From: Ruegeria arenilitoris
Lineage (GTDB): Bacteria; Pseudomonadota; Alphaproteobacteria; Rhodobacterales; Rhodobacteraceae
Direction: 5' to 3'
Assembly: GCF_013031355.1 (NCBI RefSeq)
Contig: NZ_WPZO01000001.1
Coordinates: 372,001-436,000, forward strand
DNA: 64,000 bases
In this document: positions 42,181 through 51,435 of the stretch, in pieces
How positions within the stretch are numbered: the first letter of the stretch is position 1
Layout of the letters: every line of letters starts with the position of its first letter
The notes under the pieces: generated by a model
Told to the model about the DNA's origin: nothing
What the model saw: only the letters and a program-made list of their open reading frames with translations
Databases searched by the model: none
Translations under genes and position numbers: made by a program

Positions 42181-43089
42181 CTACAATTTTCCCATCTGCT
42201 TCAACTGTTTGCGTTGAGCAGTGATCTCGTCCTGAACAAAGTCGCGGAAGGCGGCGACGCGCTTGGAATGACGCAGTTCCTCGGGATAGGCGAGGTAGAC
42301 GGGAACGTCGGCCGTTTCGATGTCCGACAGGATCGGAACAAGATGCGGGAAATCCTGCGTGACATAATCCGGCAATACGCCGATGCCCAGATTGTGCAGA
42401 ACACCCTGCAGGACGCCGAAATAGTTGTTCACTGTCAGCAGCGATCCGGGGTTATACGTCATCAGGTGCCGCACCATTGCAGCGCTTGCGCCGACCTGAG
42501 GCGCCGACGGTGTCTGACAGATCAGCCGGTGATCCTTGATCTCATCCAGCGATTCAAGCATCCCGCCGTGCGTCTCGATATACTCCTGAGTTGCGTAGAG
42601 CGTCATCTGCACGGTCATAAGGCGTTTGCGGACCAGATCGGCCTGGCTGGGCTCTTTCATGCGGATGGCCACGTCGGCCTCGCGCATGGGCAGGTCCAGA
42701 ACGCGCTCTTCCAGCATCAAATCGATGTTTAGGTCGGGGTATTGCTCGTACAGTTTCGGCAGGCGCGGGGCCAGCCAGAGCGTACCGAAGCCGAACGTGG
42801 TGGTTACGCGCAACACGCCAAAGACTTCTTCTTCGCTGTCACGGATACGCGCGGCGGCGGCGTCCAGACGTTTGGACATGGCCGAGGTCGCATCGAACAG
42901 CAACTCACCCTGTTCGGTCAGGATCAGCCCGCGCGCATGGCGGTGAAACAGGGTCGAATCAAGCGACTCTTCCAACGCTCTGATCTGCCGACTAACCGCG
43001 GATTGCGACAGATTCAGCTTATCACCCGCATGAGTAAGGCTGCCTGCATCCGCGACCGCGTGAAATATCCTAAGCTTGTCCCAATCCAT
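42181..43089 (-). CDS. LysR-family transcriptional regulator
   Basis: 302 residues. The N-terminal helix-turn-helix covers residues 5-60 with the classic LNLSQSAVSRQIRALE, followed by the linker and effector-binding domain (about 90-290). A long two-lobed domain with RVTTTFGFGTLWLAPRLPKLY is typical. It diverges from the indolepyruvate oxidoreductase gene across a 169-base gap, the usual arrangement when the regulator controls its neighbour; that target is inferred. The stop is followed by 140 bases to the terminator hairpin. Confidence 0.92.
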   Translation of the reverse strand: MDWDKLRIFHAVADAGSLTHAGDKLNLSQSAVSRQIRALEESLDSTLFHRHARGLILTEQGELLFDATSAMSKRLDAAAARIRDSEEEVFGVLRVTTTFGFGTLWLAPRLPKLYEQYPDLNIDLMLEERVLDLPMREADVAIRMKEPSQADLVRKRLMTVQMTLYATQEYIETHGGMLESLDEIKDHRLICQTPSAPQVGASAAMVRHLMTYNPGSLLTVNNYFGVLQGVLHNLGIGVLPDYVTQDFPHLVPILSDIETADVPVYLAYPEELRHSKRVAAFRDFVQDEITAQRKQLKQMGKL

Positions 43090-43258
43090 CGCCGCAACTT
43101 TCGTTATCTTTCGGAACGCCTATATGAAATAGGTTACAACTTCCACATTCAAAGGCTGAAATCCTTGTGATTCAGTGGATAAACTCTATGCAGGTCAGGA
43201 ATTATGACCTAAAATGGATGAAAAAGTAGCACACTGATCTGACGAGGGGAGGCGTCTG

Positions 43259-46200
43259 ATGAGTCAGCCACAAATATCGCTGAATGACCGGTTCGATCTG
43301 GAAAAGAACCCCATCCTTTTGAATGGCACGCAAGCGCTTGTGCGTCTGATGCTGATCCAAAAGGCGCGGGATACGCAGGCGGGGTTAAATACCGCCGGTT
43401 TGGTGACCGGATATCGCGGGTCGCCGTTGGGGGCTGTGGACCAGCAGATGATGCGGGCGCAAAAGCAGTTAGCCGAAAGTGATATCACCTTTCAGTACGG
43501 GTTGAACGAGGATCTGGCCGCCACGGCCCTGTGGGGTAGCCAGCAGGCGGGGCTGCGCGGGGACGGGCGGTTCGATGGCGTGTTCGGCCTGTGGTACGGC
43601 AAGGGGCCTGGTGTGGACCGGTCCGGTGATGTGATGCGCCACGCCAATATGGCGGGCACGGCCAAACATGGCGGTGTGCTGATGGCAATGGGCGATGACC
43701 ACACCGGCGAAAGCTCGACCGTTTTGCACCAGTCAGAGTGGTCGTTGGTCGATATGTACATGCCGATCGTCAGCCCAGCAGGTGTGCAGGAGGTTCTGGA
43801 CTATGGTGTCTACGGGTTCGCACTCAGCCGGTTTGCCGGTGTCTGGGTCGGGCTGAAGACAATGAAAGACACGATTGAGGTGACCTCGGTCGTGGACGGC
43901 AGTGTTGACCGGATGAAATTGGCAGTGCCCGATTTCGACATGCCCGAAGGCGGGTTGAACATCCGTCTGGGCGACACGCCGCACCTGCAGGAAGGGCGGA
44001 TCATCGATTTCAAACGTTTCGCGGCCGAGACGTTTTCGCGTGCCAACAAGATGGACAAACGGGTCTGGGGCAAGCCGGGGGCCAAGATCGGCTTTGTCGC
44101 GGCGGGGAAGAACTGGCTGGATCTGATTCATGCGATGTCTCTTTTGAACATCGATGAGGCTGAGGCTGAACGTTTGGGGATCACCACCTACAAGATCGGA
44201 CAGACCTTTCCGCTGGACATGGCTGGGTTCCAGGACTGGGCTGAAGGGCTTGACCTGATTGTTATCGTTGAAGAAAAACGCAAACTGATCGAGGTGCAGG
44301 TCAAAGAAGCCATCTTCGACGACCGCCGTGGCCGCCGTGTGTATGGCTGGTACAAGGGCGGGGCCGGGGCACTGCATCGCGAGGAGCTGTTCCCCACGCG
44401 CGGCGCGCTGGATCCGATCATGATTGCCGAGAAACTCGGTGAAATTTTGATCGATGAGGGTCGCGAAACCGATGGAGTCCGCGCCGGTCTGGCCAGCCTG
44501 TCCGAGGCCCGTCGTGCCGACAACGCCGAAGAAATCGCGACGCGCCTGCCGTATTTCTGTTCGGGCTGCCCGCATAACAGCTCGACCCGGTTGCCCGATG
44601 GCAGTCGTGCCTATGCTGGCATCGGTTGTCACTACATGGTGCAGTGGATGGACCGGGAGACCACCGGCTTCACCCAGATGGGCGGTGAGGGTGCGAACTG
44701 GATTGGTGAGGCGCCATTCTCGACCACCAAACACGTGTTCCAGAACCTTGGCGACGGAACCTACAACCACTCGGGCGTGCAGGCGATCCGGGCGGCTTTG
44801 GCGGCGGGGACGAATATCACCTTCAAGATCCTGTACAACGATGCCGTCGCCATGACTGGTGGGCAGGAGAACGAAGGCGGTCTGACCGCCGAGCGGATCG
44901 TGGCCGAGGTCAAAGCCATGGGCGTTCAGCATGTTGCGGTTGTCTATGACGAGAAAGAAGACTTGAATTTCAAGGCCCTGCCTGCCGGAGTTGAAACATT
45001 CGAACGCGCCGATCTGATGCAGGTGCAGGAGCGTTTCCGCGAGATTGAGGGTGTTTCCGTCATCGTATACGTCCAGACCTGCGCGGCCGAGAAACGGCGT
45101 CGGCGCAAAAAGGGCGCATTCCCGGACCCGGATAAGCGTGTCTTTATCAACACCGATATCTGCGAAGGCTGCGGCGATTGCGGGGTGCAGTCGAATTGCG
45201 TCTCGATCGTGCCGAAAGAGACCGAGCTGGGTCGTAAGCGGGCGATTGATCAGTCCAGCTGTAACAAGGATTTCTCTTGCCTCAACGGGTTTTGTCCGTC
45301 GTTTGTTACCTTGGAAGGTGCGCAAATTCGGAAAGAAGCCACCACCGAAATTGACTTGCCGGATCTACCGGACCCGGTAATGCCTGTAATCAAAGGCACG
45401 CATAACGTGGTCATTACCGGGGTCGGTGGCACGGGCGTTGTGACCTTGGGCGCAATTCTGGCGCAAGCGGCACAAATCGACGGCAAAGGTGCGGGCATGA
45501 TGGAAATGGCAGGCCTCGCTCAAAAGGGTGGTGCCGTGCATATCAACTGCCGTCTAGCCAATCGCCCCGAGGATATCAGCGCCATTCGTGTCGCCACGGG
45601 TGAGGCGCACGCCTTGATTGGTGGCGATTTGGTGGTGTCCGCGGGGGCGAAAACCTTGGGCCTGACGCGGGCGGGGCAAACAGGGGCCGTCGTCAACTCT
45701 CATGAAACCGTCACCGGTGATTTCACTCGCGATACGGATTTCCGAATTCCGGGCGACCGGCTAAAACTGTCCTTACAGGCGCGGCTGAAAGAGGATGTTT
45801 CCCTGTTCGATGCAACAGATCTGGCGCGCGCCGTGATGGGAGATTCTATCTACTCCAACATGATGATCTTCGGCGCGGCGTGGCAGCGTGGTCTGTTGCC
45901 GGTCAGCCATGAGGCCATCTTGTCGGCCATTGAACTGAATGGCACGGCGGTCGAGCGCAACAAACGCGCCTTCGACATCGGTCGCTGGGCCGTCCTGCAT
46001 CCGCAGGAGGTCGCAGGGATTCTCGAGCCTAATACGGCCGAGTTACCGAAAACTCTGGATCAGATCATCAATTTCCGTGTGCAGCACCTGACCGCCTATC
46101 AAAGTGGTCGTCTGGCCAAGCGGTATCTCAAACTGGTCAATGCGTTTGATGATGAAGGTGCTCGCAAGGCCGTGGCAGAAGGCTATCACAAGCTGTTGTC

Positions 46201-46678
46201 CTATAAGGATGAATACGAGGTCGCCCGATTGATGCTGGACAGTCGCGAAAAGACCGCCACCGAGTTCGACGGGGATTTCAAAATGACCTTCCATCTGGCT
46301 CCGCCCATTCTGGGTGGCACCGGGCCGGACGGTCGGCCGAAGAAACGGGCTTATGGGGAATGGTTGCTGAAGCCGATGAAAGTTCTGGCCAAGCTGAAAG
46401 TCCTGCGCGGGACACCGCTGGACATCTTCGGATATAACGCCGAACGGCGGATGGAGCGGAATCTGATCAAGCAATATGAGCGGGATATCAGGGCGGTAGC
46501 GCCGCTTGTTACACCGCAGACGCGGGATGCAGTTGTCGCCCTTGCGCGTCTGCCGCTGGACATTCGCGGATTCGGGCCGGTGCTGCGCGCCAATGAGGCC
46601 AAAGCCGCCAAGCGGCGCGAAGAACTACTAACCGTAATCCGCGACGGAGGGCAGAAGCTGCGCGCAGCTGCCGAGTAA
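43259..46678 (+). CDS. indolepyruvate ferredoxin oxidoreductase, fused alpha/beta form
   Basis: Oxidatively decarboxylates aryl 2-oxoacids such as indolepyruvate to aryl-CoA with ferredoxin, in aromatic amino acid catabolism. 1,139 residues. N-terminal transketolase-like region (about 1-400), a second thiamine-diphosphate domain with FCSGCPHNSSTRLP and GIGCHYM (about 435-470), a ferredoxin-type insert with CEGCGDCGVQSNC (about 635-650) and more cysteines at SSCNKDFSCLNGFC, then the gamma domain starting GVGGTGVVTLGAILAQAA (about 720), and a DUF6537-like tail. It is the fused architecture of proteobacteria. The ATG follows GAGGGGAGG. A LysR gene is divergent. Confidence 0.95.
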   Translation: MSQPQISLNDRFDLEKNPILLNGTQALVRLMLIQKARDTQAGLNTAGLVTGYRGSPLGAVDQQMMRAQKQLAESDITFQYGLNEDLAATALWGSQQAGLRGDGRFDGVFGLWYGKGPGVDRSGDVMRHANMAGTAKHGGVLMAMGDDHTGESSTVLHQSEWSLVDMYMPIVSPAGVQEVLDYGVYGFALSRFAGVWVGLKTMKDTIEVTSVVDGSVDRMKLAVPDFDMPEGGLNIRLGDTPHLQEGRIIDFKRFAAETFSRANKMDKRVWGKPGAKIGFVAAGKNWLDLIHAMSLLNIDEAEAERLGITTYKIGQTFPLDMAGFQDWAEGLDLIVIVEEKRKLIEVQVKEAIFDDRRGRRVYGWYKGGAGALHREELFPTRGALDPIMIAEKLGEILIDEGRETDGVRAGLASLSEARRADNAEEIATRLPYFCSGCPHNSSTRLPDGSRAYAGIGCHYMVQWMDRETTGFTQMGGEGANWIGEAPFSTTKHVFQNLGDGTYNHSGVQAIRAALAAGTNITFKILYNDAVAMTGGQENEGGLTAERIVAEVKAMGVQHVAVVYDEKEDLNFKALPAGVETFERADLMQVQERFREIEGVSVIVYVQTCAAEKRRRRKKGAFPDPDKRVFINTDICEGCGDCGVQSNCVSIVPKETELGRKRAIDQSSCNKDFSCLNGFCPSFVTLEGAQIRKEATTEIDLPDLPDPVMPVIKGTHNVVITGVGGTGVVTLGAILAQAAQIDGKGAGMMEMAGLAQKGGAVHINCRLANRPEDISAIRVATGEAHALIGGDLVVSAGAKTLGLTRAGQTGAVVNSHETVTGDFTRDTDFRIPGDRLKLSLQARLKEDVSLFDATDLARAVMGDSIYSNMMIFGAAWQRGLLPVSHEAILSAIELNGTAVERNKRAFDIGRWAVLHPQEVAGILEPNTAELPKTLDQIINFRVQHLTAYQSGRLAKRYLKLVNAFDDEGARKAVAEGYHKLLSYKDEYEVARLMLDSREKTATEFDGDFKMTFHLAPPILGGTGPDGRPKKRAYGEWLLKPMKVLAKLKVLRGTPLDIFGYNAERRMERNLIKQYERDIRAVAPLVTPQTRDAVVALARLPLDIRGFGPVLRANEAKAAKRREELLTVIRDGGQKLRAAAE

Positions 46679-46758
46679 ATCGTCACTGTCGTGTCACGAA
46701 ACCTAGGCAAAATTGTTGCTTAAACCTATCTTGCAGGCAGCAAACCTCGGAGATTCGA

Positions 46759-47637
46759 ATGCCTTCGCGCCGCCACGTCGCTCGTGACATTTCTTATGCC
46801 CATTCCGCCGAAACCAAGGGCGGGAAGATGGTGATCAAGTTGATGGAGAACACCACGGGCCGCTTGCGTCTGATCAAACGCGCGGATGGGTATGAGAAAG
46901 AGGTGGCTAACGGACGTGATTTCTGGTCGGTGATGGTGGACCGATACGGGCTGTCGCTGGATGTCGTTGGGGGCTCGCTGTCGAATATTCCGAAATCCGG
47001 GCCGCTGATCCTGATCGCCAACCATCCTTACGGCATTCTGGATGGGCTTATGATGGGGCACATGCTGTCCGAGACGCGTGGAGACTTCCGAATCCTGGCG
47101 CATCGCGTGTTCCGCAAAGCCGAGGATATCAACCGCATCATCTTGCCGATCTCGTTTGACGAGACCAAAGAGGCAATGAAGTTGAACCTCGAGACACGGA
47201 AAACAGCGCTAAATTATCTGGGTGAGGGCGGCGCGATCGGGATTTTCCCGGGTGGCACGGTCAGCACCGGGGTCAAACCGTTCTCGCACCCGATGGACCC
47301 GGGCTGGCGCGGATTTACAGCCCGGATGGTGGCCAAGTCGAACGCCACTGTGGTGCCAGTTTTCTTTGACGGTCATACCTCGCGCCTGTTCCAGGTCGCC
47401 AGCCATTTGCACAACACTCTGCGCATGGGTCTGTTGATCAAAGAGTTCAAAAAGCGCGTCGATACTCCGGTCAAAGTTGTGATCGGAGACCCCATTGGGC
47501 GCGACGTTCTGGACCCATTGGCAAAGGACACACGCAAGATGATGGATTTCTTGCGCAAAGCCACGTATGAGCTTTCCCCAACACCGCTGAAGTCTTACGA
47601 CTACGGCTACGAGTTTGAGGAACGGCATCGCGCCTAA
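46759..47637 (+). CDS. lysophospholipid acyltransferase-family protein
   Basis: 292 residues with the acyltransferase block [18 protein letters not shown] (about 88-105), whose His-x5-Asp spacing is that of the OlsA/hemolysin-type acyltransferases, and the second motif [11 protein letters not shown] (about 164-174) in the place of the glycine-rich phosphate-binding motif. It should acylate a lysolipid or ornithine lipid at the inner membrane; no OlsB-type gene is adjacent, so the exact substrate is uncertain. It lies 8 bases before murI and probably shares its transcript. Confidence 0.88.
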   Translation: MPSRRHVARDISYAHSAETKGGKMVIKLMENTTGRLRLIKRADGYEKEVANGRDFWSVMVDRYGLSLDVVGGSLSNIPKSGPLILIANHPYGILDGLMMGHMLSETRGDFRILAHRVFRKAEDINRIILPISFDETKEAMKLNLETRKTALNYLGEGGAIGIFPGGTVSTGVKPFSHPMDPGWRGFTARMVAKSNATVVPVFFDGHTSRLFQVASHLHNTLRMGLLIKEFKKRVDTPVKVVIGDPIGRDVLDPLAKDTRKMMDFLRKATYELSPTPLKSYDYGYEFEERHRA

Positions 47638-47645
47638 AGGGGCAA

Positions 47646-48455
47646 ATGGCAGTAGGCATCTTTGATTCTGGATTGGGCGGTCTGACCGTTCTGGACGCCG
47701 CGCAGAAACGTCTGCCGGACGTGGATTTCCTGTATTTTGCGGACAGCGCTCATGCGCCCTATGGCGTGCGCGATGCCGAGAATATCTATGAGCTGACGCG
47801 CCGCGCCGTTTACGACCTGTGGAATCGCGGCTGTGATCTGGTGATTCTGGCCTGCAACACCGCCAGCGCCGCTGCGTTGCGCCGGATGCAGGAAGAGGGC
47901 GTGCCCGAGGGCAAGCGCGTTCTGGGCGTCTTTGTGCCGCTGATCGAAGCCCTGACCGAGCGTCAATGGGGCGACAACAGCCCGCCGCGCGAAGTTGCCG
48001 TGAAGCACGTGGCGTTGTTTGCCACGCCTGCGACAGTGTCCAGCCGCGCGTTCCAACGGGAACTGGCGTTTCGCGCGATTGGTGTGGACGTCGAGGCGCA
48101 GGCTTGCGGCGGTGTGGTCGATGCAATCGAAGACGGTGACATGATCCTTGCCGAGGCACTGGTGCGCAGCCATGTGGACGCTCTGAAACGGAAAATGCCG
48201 GAACCGCAGGCCGCGATTTTGGGCTGCACCCACTATCCGCTGATGGCCGAAATCTTTCAGGCCGCCTTGGGGTCGGATGTTCAGGTGTTCAGCCAAGGTG
48301 CTTTGGTGGCCGAAAGTCTTGCAGACTACCTGCAGCGGCACCCGAAGATGCACGGTGAGGGCACGGGCGGATATCTGACCACCGGTAAGCCCGGCACCGT
48401 CAGCGACCGTGCGACGCAGTTCCTCCGACGACAAATCACGTTCGAGGCCGCCTGA
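47646..48455 (+). CDS. murI: glutamate racemase
   Basis: Makes D-glutamate for peptidoglycan. 269 residues. The two-cysteine catalytic pair is present: Cys70 in ILACNTAS and Cys194 in LGCTHYP, with Asp7-Ser8 in IFDSGLGG. The start has AAGGGG just upstream. It follows the acyltransferase gene by 8 bases. argC follows after 94 bases, which contain no obvious terminator. Confidence 0.96.
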   Translation: MAVGIFDSGLGGLTVLDAAQKRLPDVDFLYFADSAHAPYGVRDAENIYELTRRAVYDLWNRGCDLVILACNTASAAALRRMQEEGVPEGKRVLGVFVPLIEALTERQWGDNSPPREVAVKHVALFATPATVSSRAFQRELAFRAIGVDVEAQACGGVVDAIEDGDMILAEALVRSHVDALKRKMPEPQAAILGCTHYPLMAEIFQAALGSDVQVFSQGALVAESLADYLQRHPKMHGEGTGGYLTTGKPGTVSDRATQFLRRQITFEAA

Positions 48456-48549
48456 CTTAGGTCAAGGACGGCTTAACGCATTCTCCTTTATTCGAAGGCC
48501 GTCGCATCGGCGGTCGTGATATGTGACACTTTGGAACAAGAGGTCTGAC

Positions 48550-49578
48550 ATGACCCATAAAATCGCAATTCTGGGTGCTTCCGGCTATACCGGCGCCGAG
48601 CTGGTGCGGCTGATCGCAGAGCACCCGAATATGGAAATCACCGCTCTGGCCGCCGAACGTAAGGCGGGGATGTCGATGGCGCAGGTTTTCCCGCATCTGC
48701 GCCACATGAACCTGCCGGATCTGTGCAAAATTTCTGAGATCGATTTCTCGAAAGTCGATCTGTGTTTCTGCGCCCTGCCTCATAAAACCAGCCAGGAGGT
48801 CATTCGCGACCTGCCGAAAGACCTTAAGATCATCGACCTGTCTGCGGATTTCCGTCTGCGGGACGCGGAAGAGTATGAAAAGTGGTACGGTAACCCACAT
48901 GTGGCGTTGGAACAGCAGGAAGAGGCTGTCTATGGCCTGACCGAGTTCTACCGCGACGACATCCGCAATGCTCGGCTGGTGGCGGGCACGGGCTGTAACG
49001 CGGCGACGGGTCAGTATGTGCTGCGGCCGCTGATCACGGCCGGTGTAATTGATCTGGACGATATCGTTCTGGACCTGAAATGCGCCGTATCGGGGGCAGG
49101 CCGGTCGCTGAAAGAAAACCTGCTGCATGCCGAGCTTAGCGAGGGGTATAATGCCTATGCCGTCGGTGGCACCCACCGGCACCTGGGCGAGTTCGACCAG
49201 GAGTTTTCGGCTTTGGCCGGTCGCAAGGTGCATGTGCAGTTCACGCCACACCTGATCCCGGCCAACCGGGGTATTCTGGCAACCACTTACGTCAAGGGCG
49301 ATCCGGCCAGCGTGTATGAGGCGCTGGCTAAAGCCTATGAAAATGAACCGTTTATCCGGATGTTGCCGTTTGGCGAGACACCCTCGACCCACCATGTGCG
49401 GGGCTCGAACTTCTGCCATATCGGTGTGGTTGGCGACCGGATCGAACGTCGCGCCATCGTGATCGGCGCATTGGATAACCTGACAAAAGGTAGCAGTGGC
49501 CAAGCCTTGCAGAACGCCAACCTGATGTTAGGTGAGGATGAAACCGCGGGCCTGATGATGGCCCCGTTGTTCCCGTGA
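48550..49578 (+). CDS. argC: N-acetyl-gamma-glutamyl-phosphate reductase
   Basis: Third step of arginine synthesis, NADPH-dependent. 342 residues from the ATG at 48550, with AGAGGT six bases before it; nine earlier codons are excluded. Rossmann start [16 protein letters not shown]; the catalytic Cys149 lies in [13 protein letters not shown], where the more familiar form is [13 protein letters not shown] and [13 protein letters not shown] are conserved. ccmE starts seven bases later, so an arginine gene heads a cytochrome-maturation cluster. Confidence 0.95.
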   Translation: MTHKIAILGASGYTGAELVRLIAEHPNMEITALAAERKAGMSMAQVFPHLRHMNLPDLCKISEIDFSKVDLCFCALPHKTSQEVIRDLPKDLKIIDLSADFRLRDAEEYEKWYGNPHVALEQQEEAVYGLTEFYRDDIRNARLVAGTGCNAATGQYVLRPLITAGVIDLDDIVLDLKCAVSGAGRSLKENLLHAELSEGYNAYAVGGTHRHLGEFDQEFSALAGRKVHVQFTPHLIPANRGILATTYVKGDPASVYEALAKAYENEPFIRMLPFGETPSTHHVRGSNFCHIGVVGDRIERRAIVIGALDNLTKGSSGQALQNANLMLGEDETAGLMMAPLFP

Positions 49579-49585
49579 GGACGAA

Positions 49586-50032
49586 ATGAAAACGCTCAAG
49601 AAACGCCGTCGTGTACAAGTCATTCTGTTGGCTGTCGTGGCTCTCGCTATGGCCACGGGATTGATTGGGTATGCGTTGCAGGATGGTATCAACTTTTTCC
49701 GTTCGCCCAGCCAGGTGATCGCCGAACCCCCGAAACCGACCGAGGTGTTCCGCATTGGTGGTCTGGTTGAAGAGGGCTCGATCATTCGCGGGCAGGGCGA
49801 GACTGTGCATTTTGTTGTGACCGATGGCGGCGAGAGCGTGCCGGTGGCGTTTACCGGCGTACTGCCTGATCTGTTTGCCGAAAATCAGGGTATGGTGGGT
49901 ACGGGTTCTTATGTGAACGGTGTATTCGAAGCCACTGAAATTCTTGCAAAACACGACGAGACCTACATGCCGAAAGAGGTTGTGGACGCTCTGAAAGAGC
50001 AAGGCGTTTATCAGGAGGCCGACGAAAGCTGA
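49586..50032 (+). CDS. ccmE: cytochrome c maturation heme chaperone CcmE
   Basis: Receives heme in the periplasm through a covalent histidine bond and hands it to CcmF. 148 residues: short basic N-terminus, membrane anchor (about 10-30), and an OB-fold ending in the heme-binding His123 and Tyr127 of KHDETYMP. Starts with GAGGACG seven bases before it. A 10-bp hairpin follows 50 bases later, before the endolysin gene, so ccmE and ccmF are probably not on one uninterrupted transcript. Confidence 0.95.
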   Translation: MKTLKKRRRVQVILLAVVALAMATGLIGYALQDGINFFRSPSQVIAEPPKPTEVFRIGGLVEEGSIIRGQGETVHFVVTDGGESVPVAFTGVLPDLFAENQGMVGTGSYVNGVFEATEILAKHDETYMPKEVVDALKEQGVYQEADES

Positions 50033-50079
50033 GTGCAGCTGTATTGCGCGCCTCCGGCGGCGGTGTTTGGGAAATGATG

Positions 50080-50120
50080 AAACAGGGCGTTGCGCGCAAC
50101 AGGCGGGCAGCGCCCTGTTT
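50080..50120 (+). terminator. terminator-like inverted repeat after ccmE
   Basis: AAACAGGGCG (50080-50089) and CGCCCTGTTT (50111-50120) are perfect complements, with a second palindrome TTGCGCGCAA directly after the left arm. The exit reads TTTCGTT. It would separate ccmE from the lysis genes. Confidence 0.6.
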
Positions 50121-50179
50121 CGTTGGGGGAACTTAACAGGTTTGAGAAACCGTGTGTCGCACCAAAGGCGGAGGGTGCG

Positions 50180-50791
50180 ATGCAGACGGTGCGACAGATT
50201 GCAACTGAGATCGTGGCGCGTGAAGGCGGGTTTGTGGATGATCCGGACGATCCCGGCGGGGCGACAAAATACGGTGTGACCATTCACACCATGCGTCGAC
50301 TGGGGCTGGACTTGTCGGGCGATGGGGCAATCAACAGTGCCGACGTGCGTTTGCTCAGCAAATCCCAGGCAGTCGATATTTTTGTGCAGCATTACTTTGA
50401 GCTGCCCCGGCTGAGCCTGCTCCCGATGATTTTGCACCCTTCGGTGTTTGACATGTACGTAAACGCGGGTGGGCAGGCCGTCAAAATCCTTCAACGTCTG
50501 TTACGTGAAATGGGGTTCGGAGTCACCGTGGACGGAATCGTTGGGCCAAAGACTGCGCGGGCCTGTGAGAACGCGGCGGACCCTGATCCGGTGGCTTTGC
50601 GGGATGCCTATGGTGTCGCACGGCGCAACTTCTACTTCCGGCTTGCCGACAACAGGCCCGCATCCCGCAAATACGCCCGGAGCCGGGCAGGTGGCAAAGG
50701 CGGGTGGATTCGCCGGGCCGAGGAGTTTGTCTCATCGGCTTATCACTTAAGCGATGCAGATTTTCAAAGGAGGGTTGCGGGATGGGAATAA
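50180..50791 (+). CDS. endolysin: GH108-type muramidase with peptidoglycan-binding domain
   Basis: 203 residues from the ATG at 50180 (GGAGGG five bases upstream). Glycoside hydrolase 108 region: EGGFVDDPDDPGGATKYGVT with the catalytic Glu15. A PG_binding_3-type domain follows, with VTVDGIVGPKTARACE near 113-128. Between them residues 44-55 (DLSGDGAINSAD) match a canonical EF-hand calcium loop. There is no signal peptide, so release needs a holin, which is the next gene (10-base overlap). The combination resembles the endolysin/holin pair of Rhodobacter capsulatus gene transfer agents, or of a phage remnant. Confidence 0.9.
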   Translation: MQTVRQIATEIVAREGGFVDDPDDPGGATKYGVTIHTMRRLGLDLSGDGAINSADVRLLSKSQAVDIFVQHYFELPRLSLLPMILHPSVFDMYVNAGGQAVKILQRLLREMGFGVTVDGIVGPKTARACENAADPDPVALRDAYGVARRNFYFRLADNRPASRKYARSRAGGKGGWIRRAEEFVSSAYHLSDADFQRRVAGWE

Positions 50792-51360
50792 TCTCGAACG
50801 TCTTGACGTTTCTGTTCGGAGGCGGTCGCAACGTCGTGCGCGAAACTGCGGAAATATTTAAGGAAAATGCCGAAAACGGGGCTGCGCGCAGCCTGACGTT
50901 GCAGCAACAGGCGATGGTTCAGTTCGGTCAGGAGTTTCAGGTGCCACGCAAGGGCGCATTTGATCGGGTCATGGACGGGCTCAACCGGTTGCCGCGCCCG
51001 GCGATGGCGCTGGGGACGTTGGGCCTGTTCGTCGCGGCCATGGTCGATCCGCTGTGGTTCGCGGCGCGGATGCAGGGAATCGCGTTGGTACCCGAGCCGT
51101 TATGGTGGCTGCTGGGTGTAATCGTGTCGTTCTATTTCGGTGCGCGTCATCAGGCCAAGGTTCAGGACATGCAACGAGAGATCACGGCCACGATGCGGCG
51201 CACCCCTCAGGTGCTGGAAAACCTGCAGGTGCTAAAAGTCCTGCGCAGCGATGGAATCGGGGTTGCCGATCCGGGGACTGACGTTGCACTGGCCGAAAGT
51301 GCCAGCCATCCCGGCGACAACCCGGCGCTGGAGGACTGGCGGCGCAAACGCGCGGCCTGA
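50782..51360 (+). CDS. holin-like membrane protein
   Basis: 192 residues from the ATG at 50782, preceded by GGAGGG. The middle has two closely spaced hydrophobic segments (about 78-98 and 108-124, AMALGTLGLFVAAMVDPLWF and EPLWWLLGVIVSFYFGARHQ), a soluble N-terminal arm of 70 residues and a charged C-terminal tail with REITATMRRTPQVLENLQ. It fits a three-transmembrane-type holin of the kind paired with GH108 endolysins. The start overlaps the endolysin stop by 10 bases, so the two are translated together. Confidence 0.82.
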   Translation: MGIISNVLTFLFGGGRNVVRETAEIFKENAENGAARSLTLQQQAMVQFGQEFQVPRKGAFDRVMDGLNRLPRPAMALGTLGLFVAAMVDPLWFAARMQGIALVPEPLWWLLGVIVSFYFGARHQAKVQDMQREITATMRRTPQVLENLQVLKVLRSDGIGVADPGTDVALAESASHPGDNPALEDWRRKRAA

Positions 51361-51375
51361 CCCGCGACACTATGC

Positions 51376-51392
51376 TCGCCCCAAAGGGGCGA
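51376..51392 (+). terminator. hairpin after the holin gene
   Basis: TCGCCCC-AAA-GGGGCGA, 7-bp stem with a 3-base loop, 15 bases past the holin stop. There is no U-run. With the hairpin at 50080-50120 it frames the two lysis genes. Confidence 0.45.
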
Positions 51393-51435
51393 AAGTGATT
51401 GGTGCTTGCCCGGCAACAGGACTATATCCGGGGCC

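Noticed and set aside
43733-45325. A 530-codon minus-strand frame opposite the indolepyruvate oxidoreductase
   Set aside because: Antisense to a conserved gene, with no start context or domain.
50033-50179. A CtrA site (TTAA-N7-TTAA) before the endolysin, as expected for GTA regulation
   Set aside because: Only one half, TTAAC near 50133, is present; the second half is missing at the right spacing.
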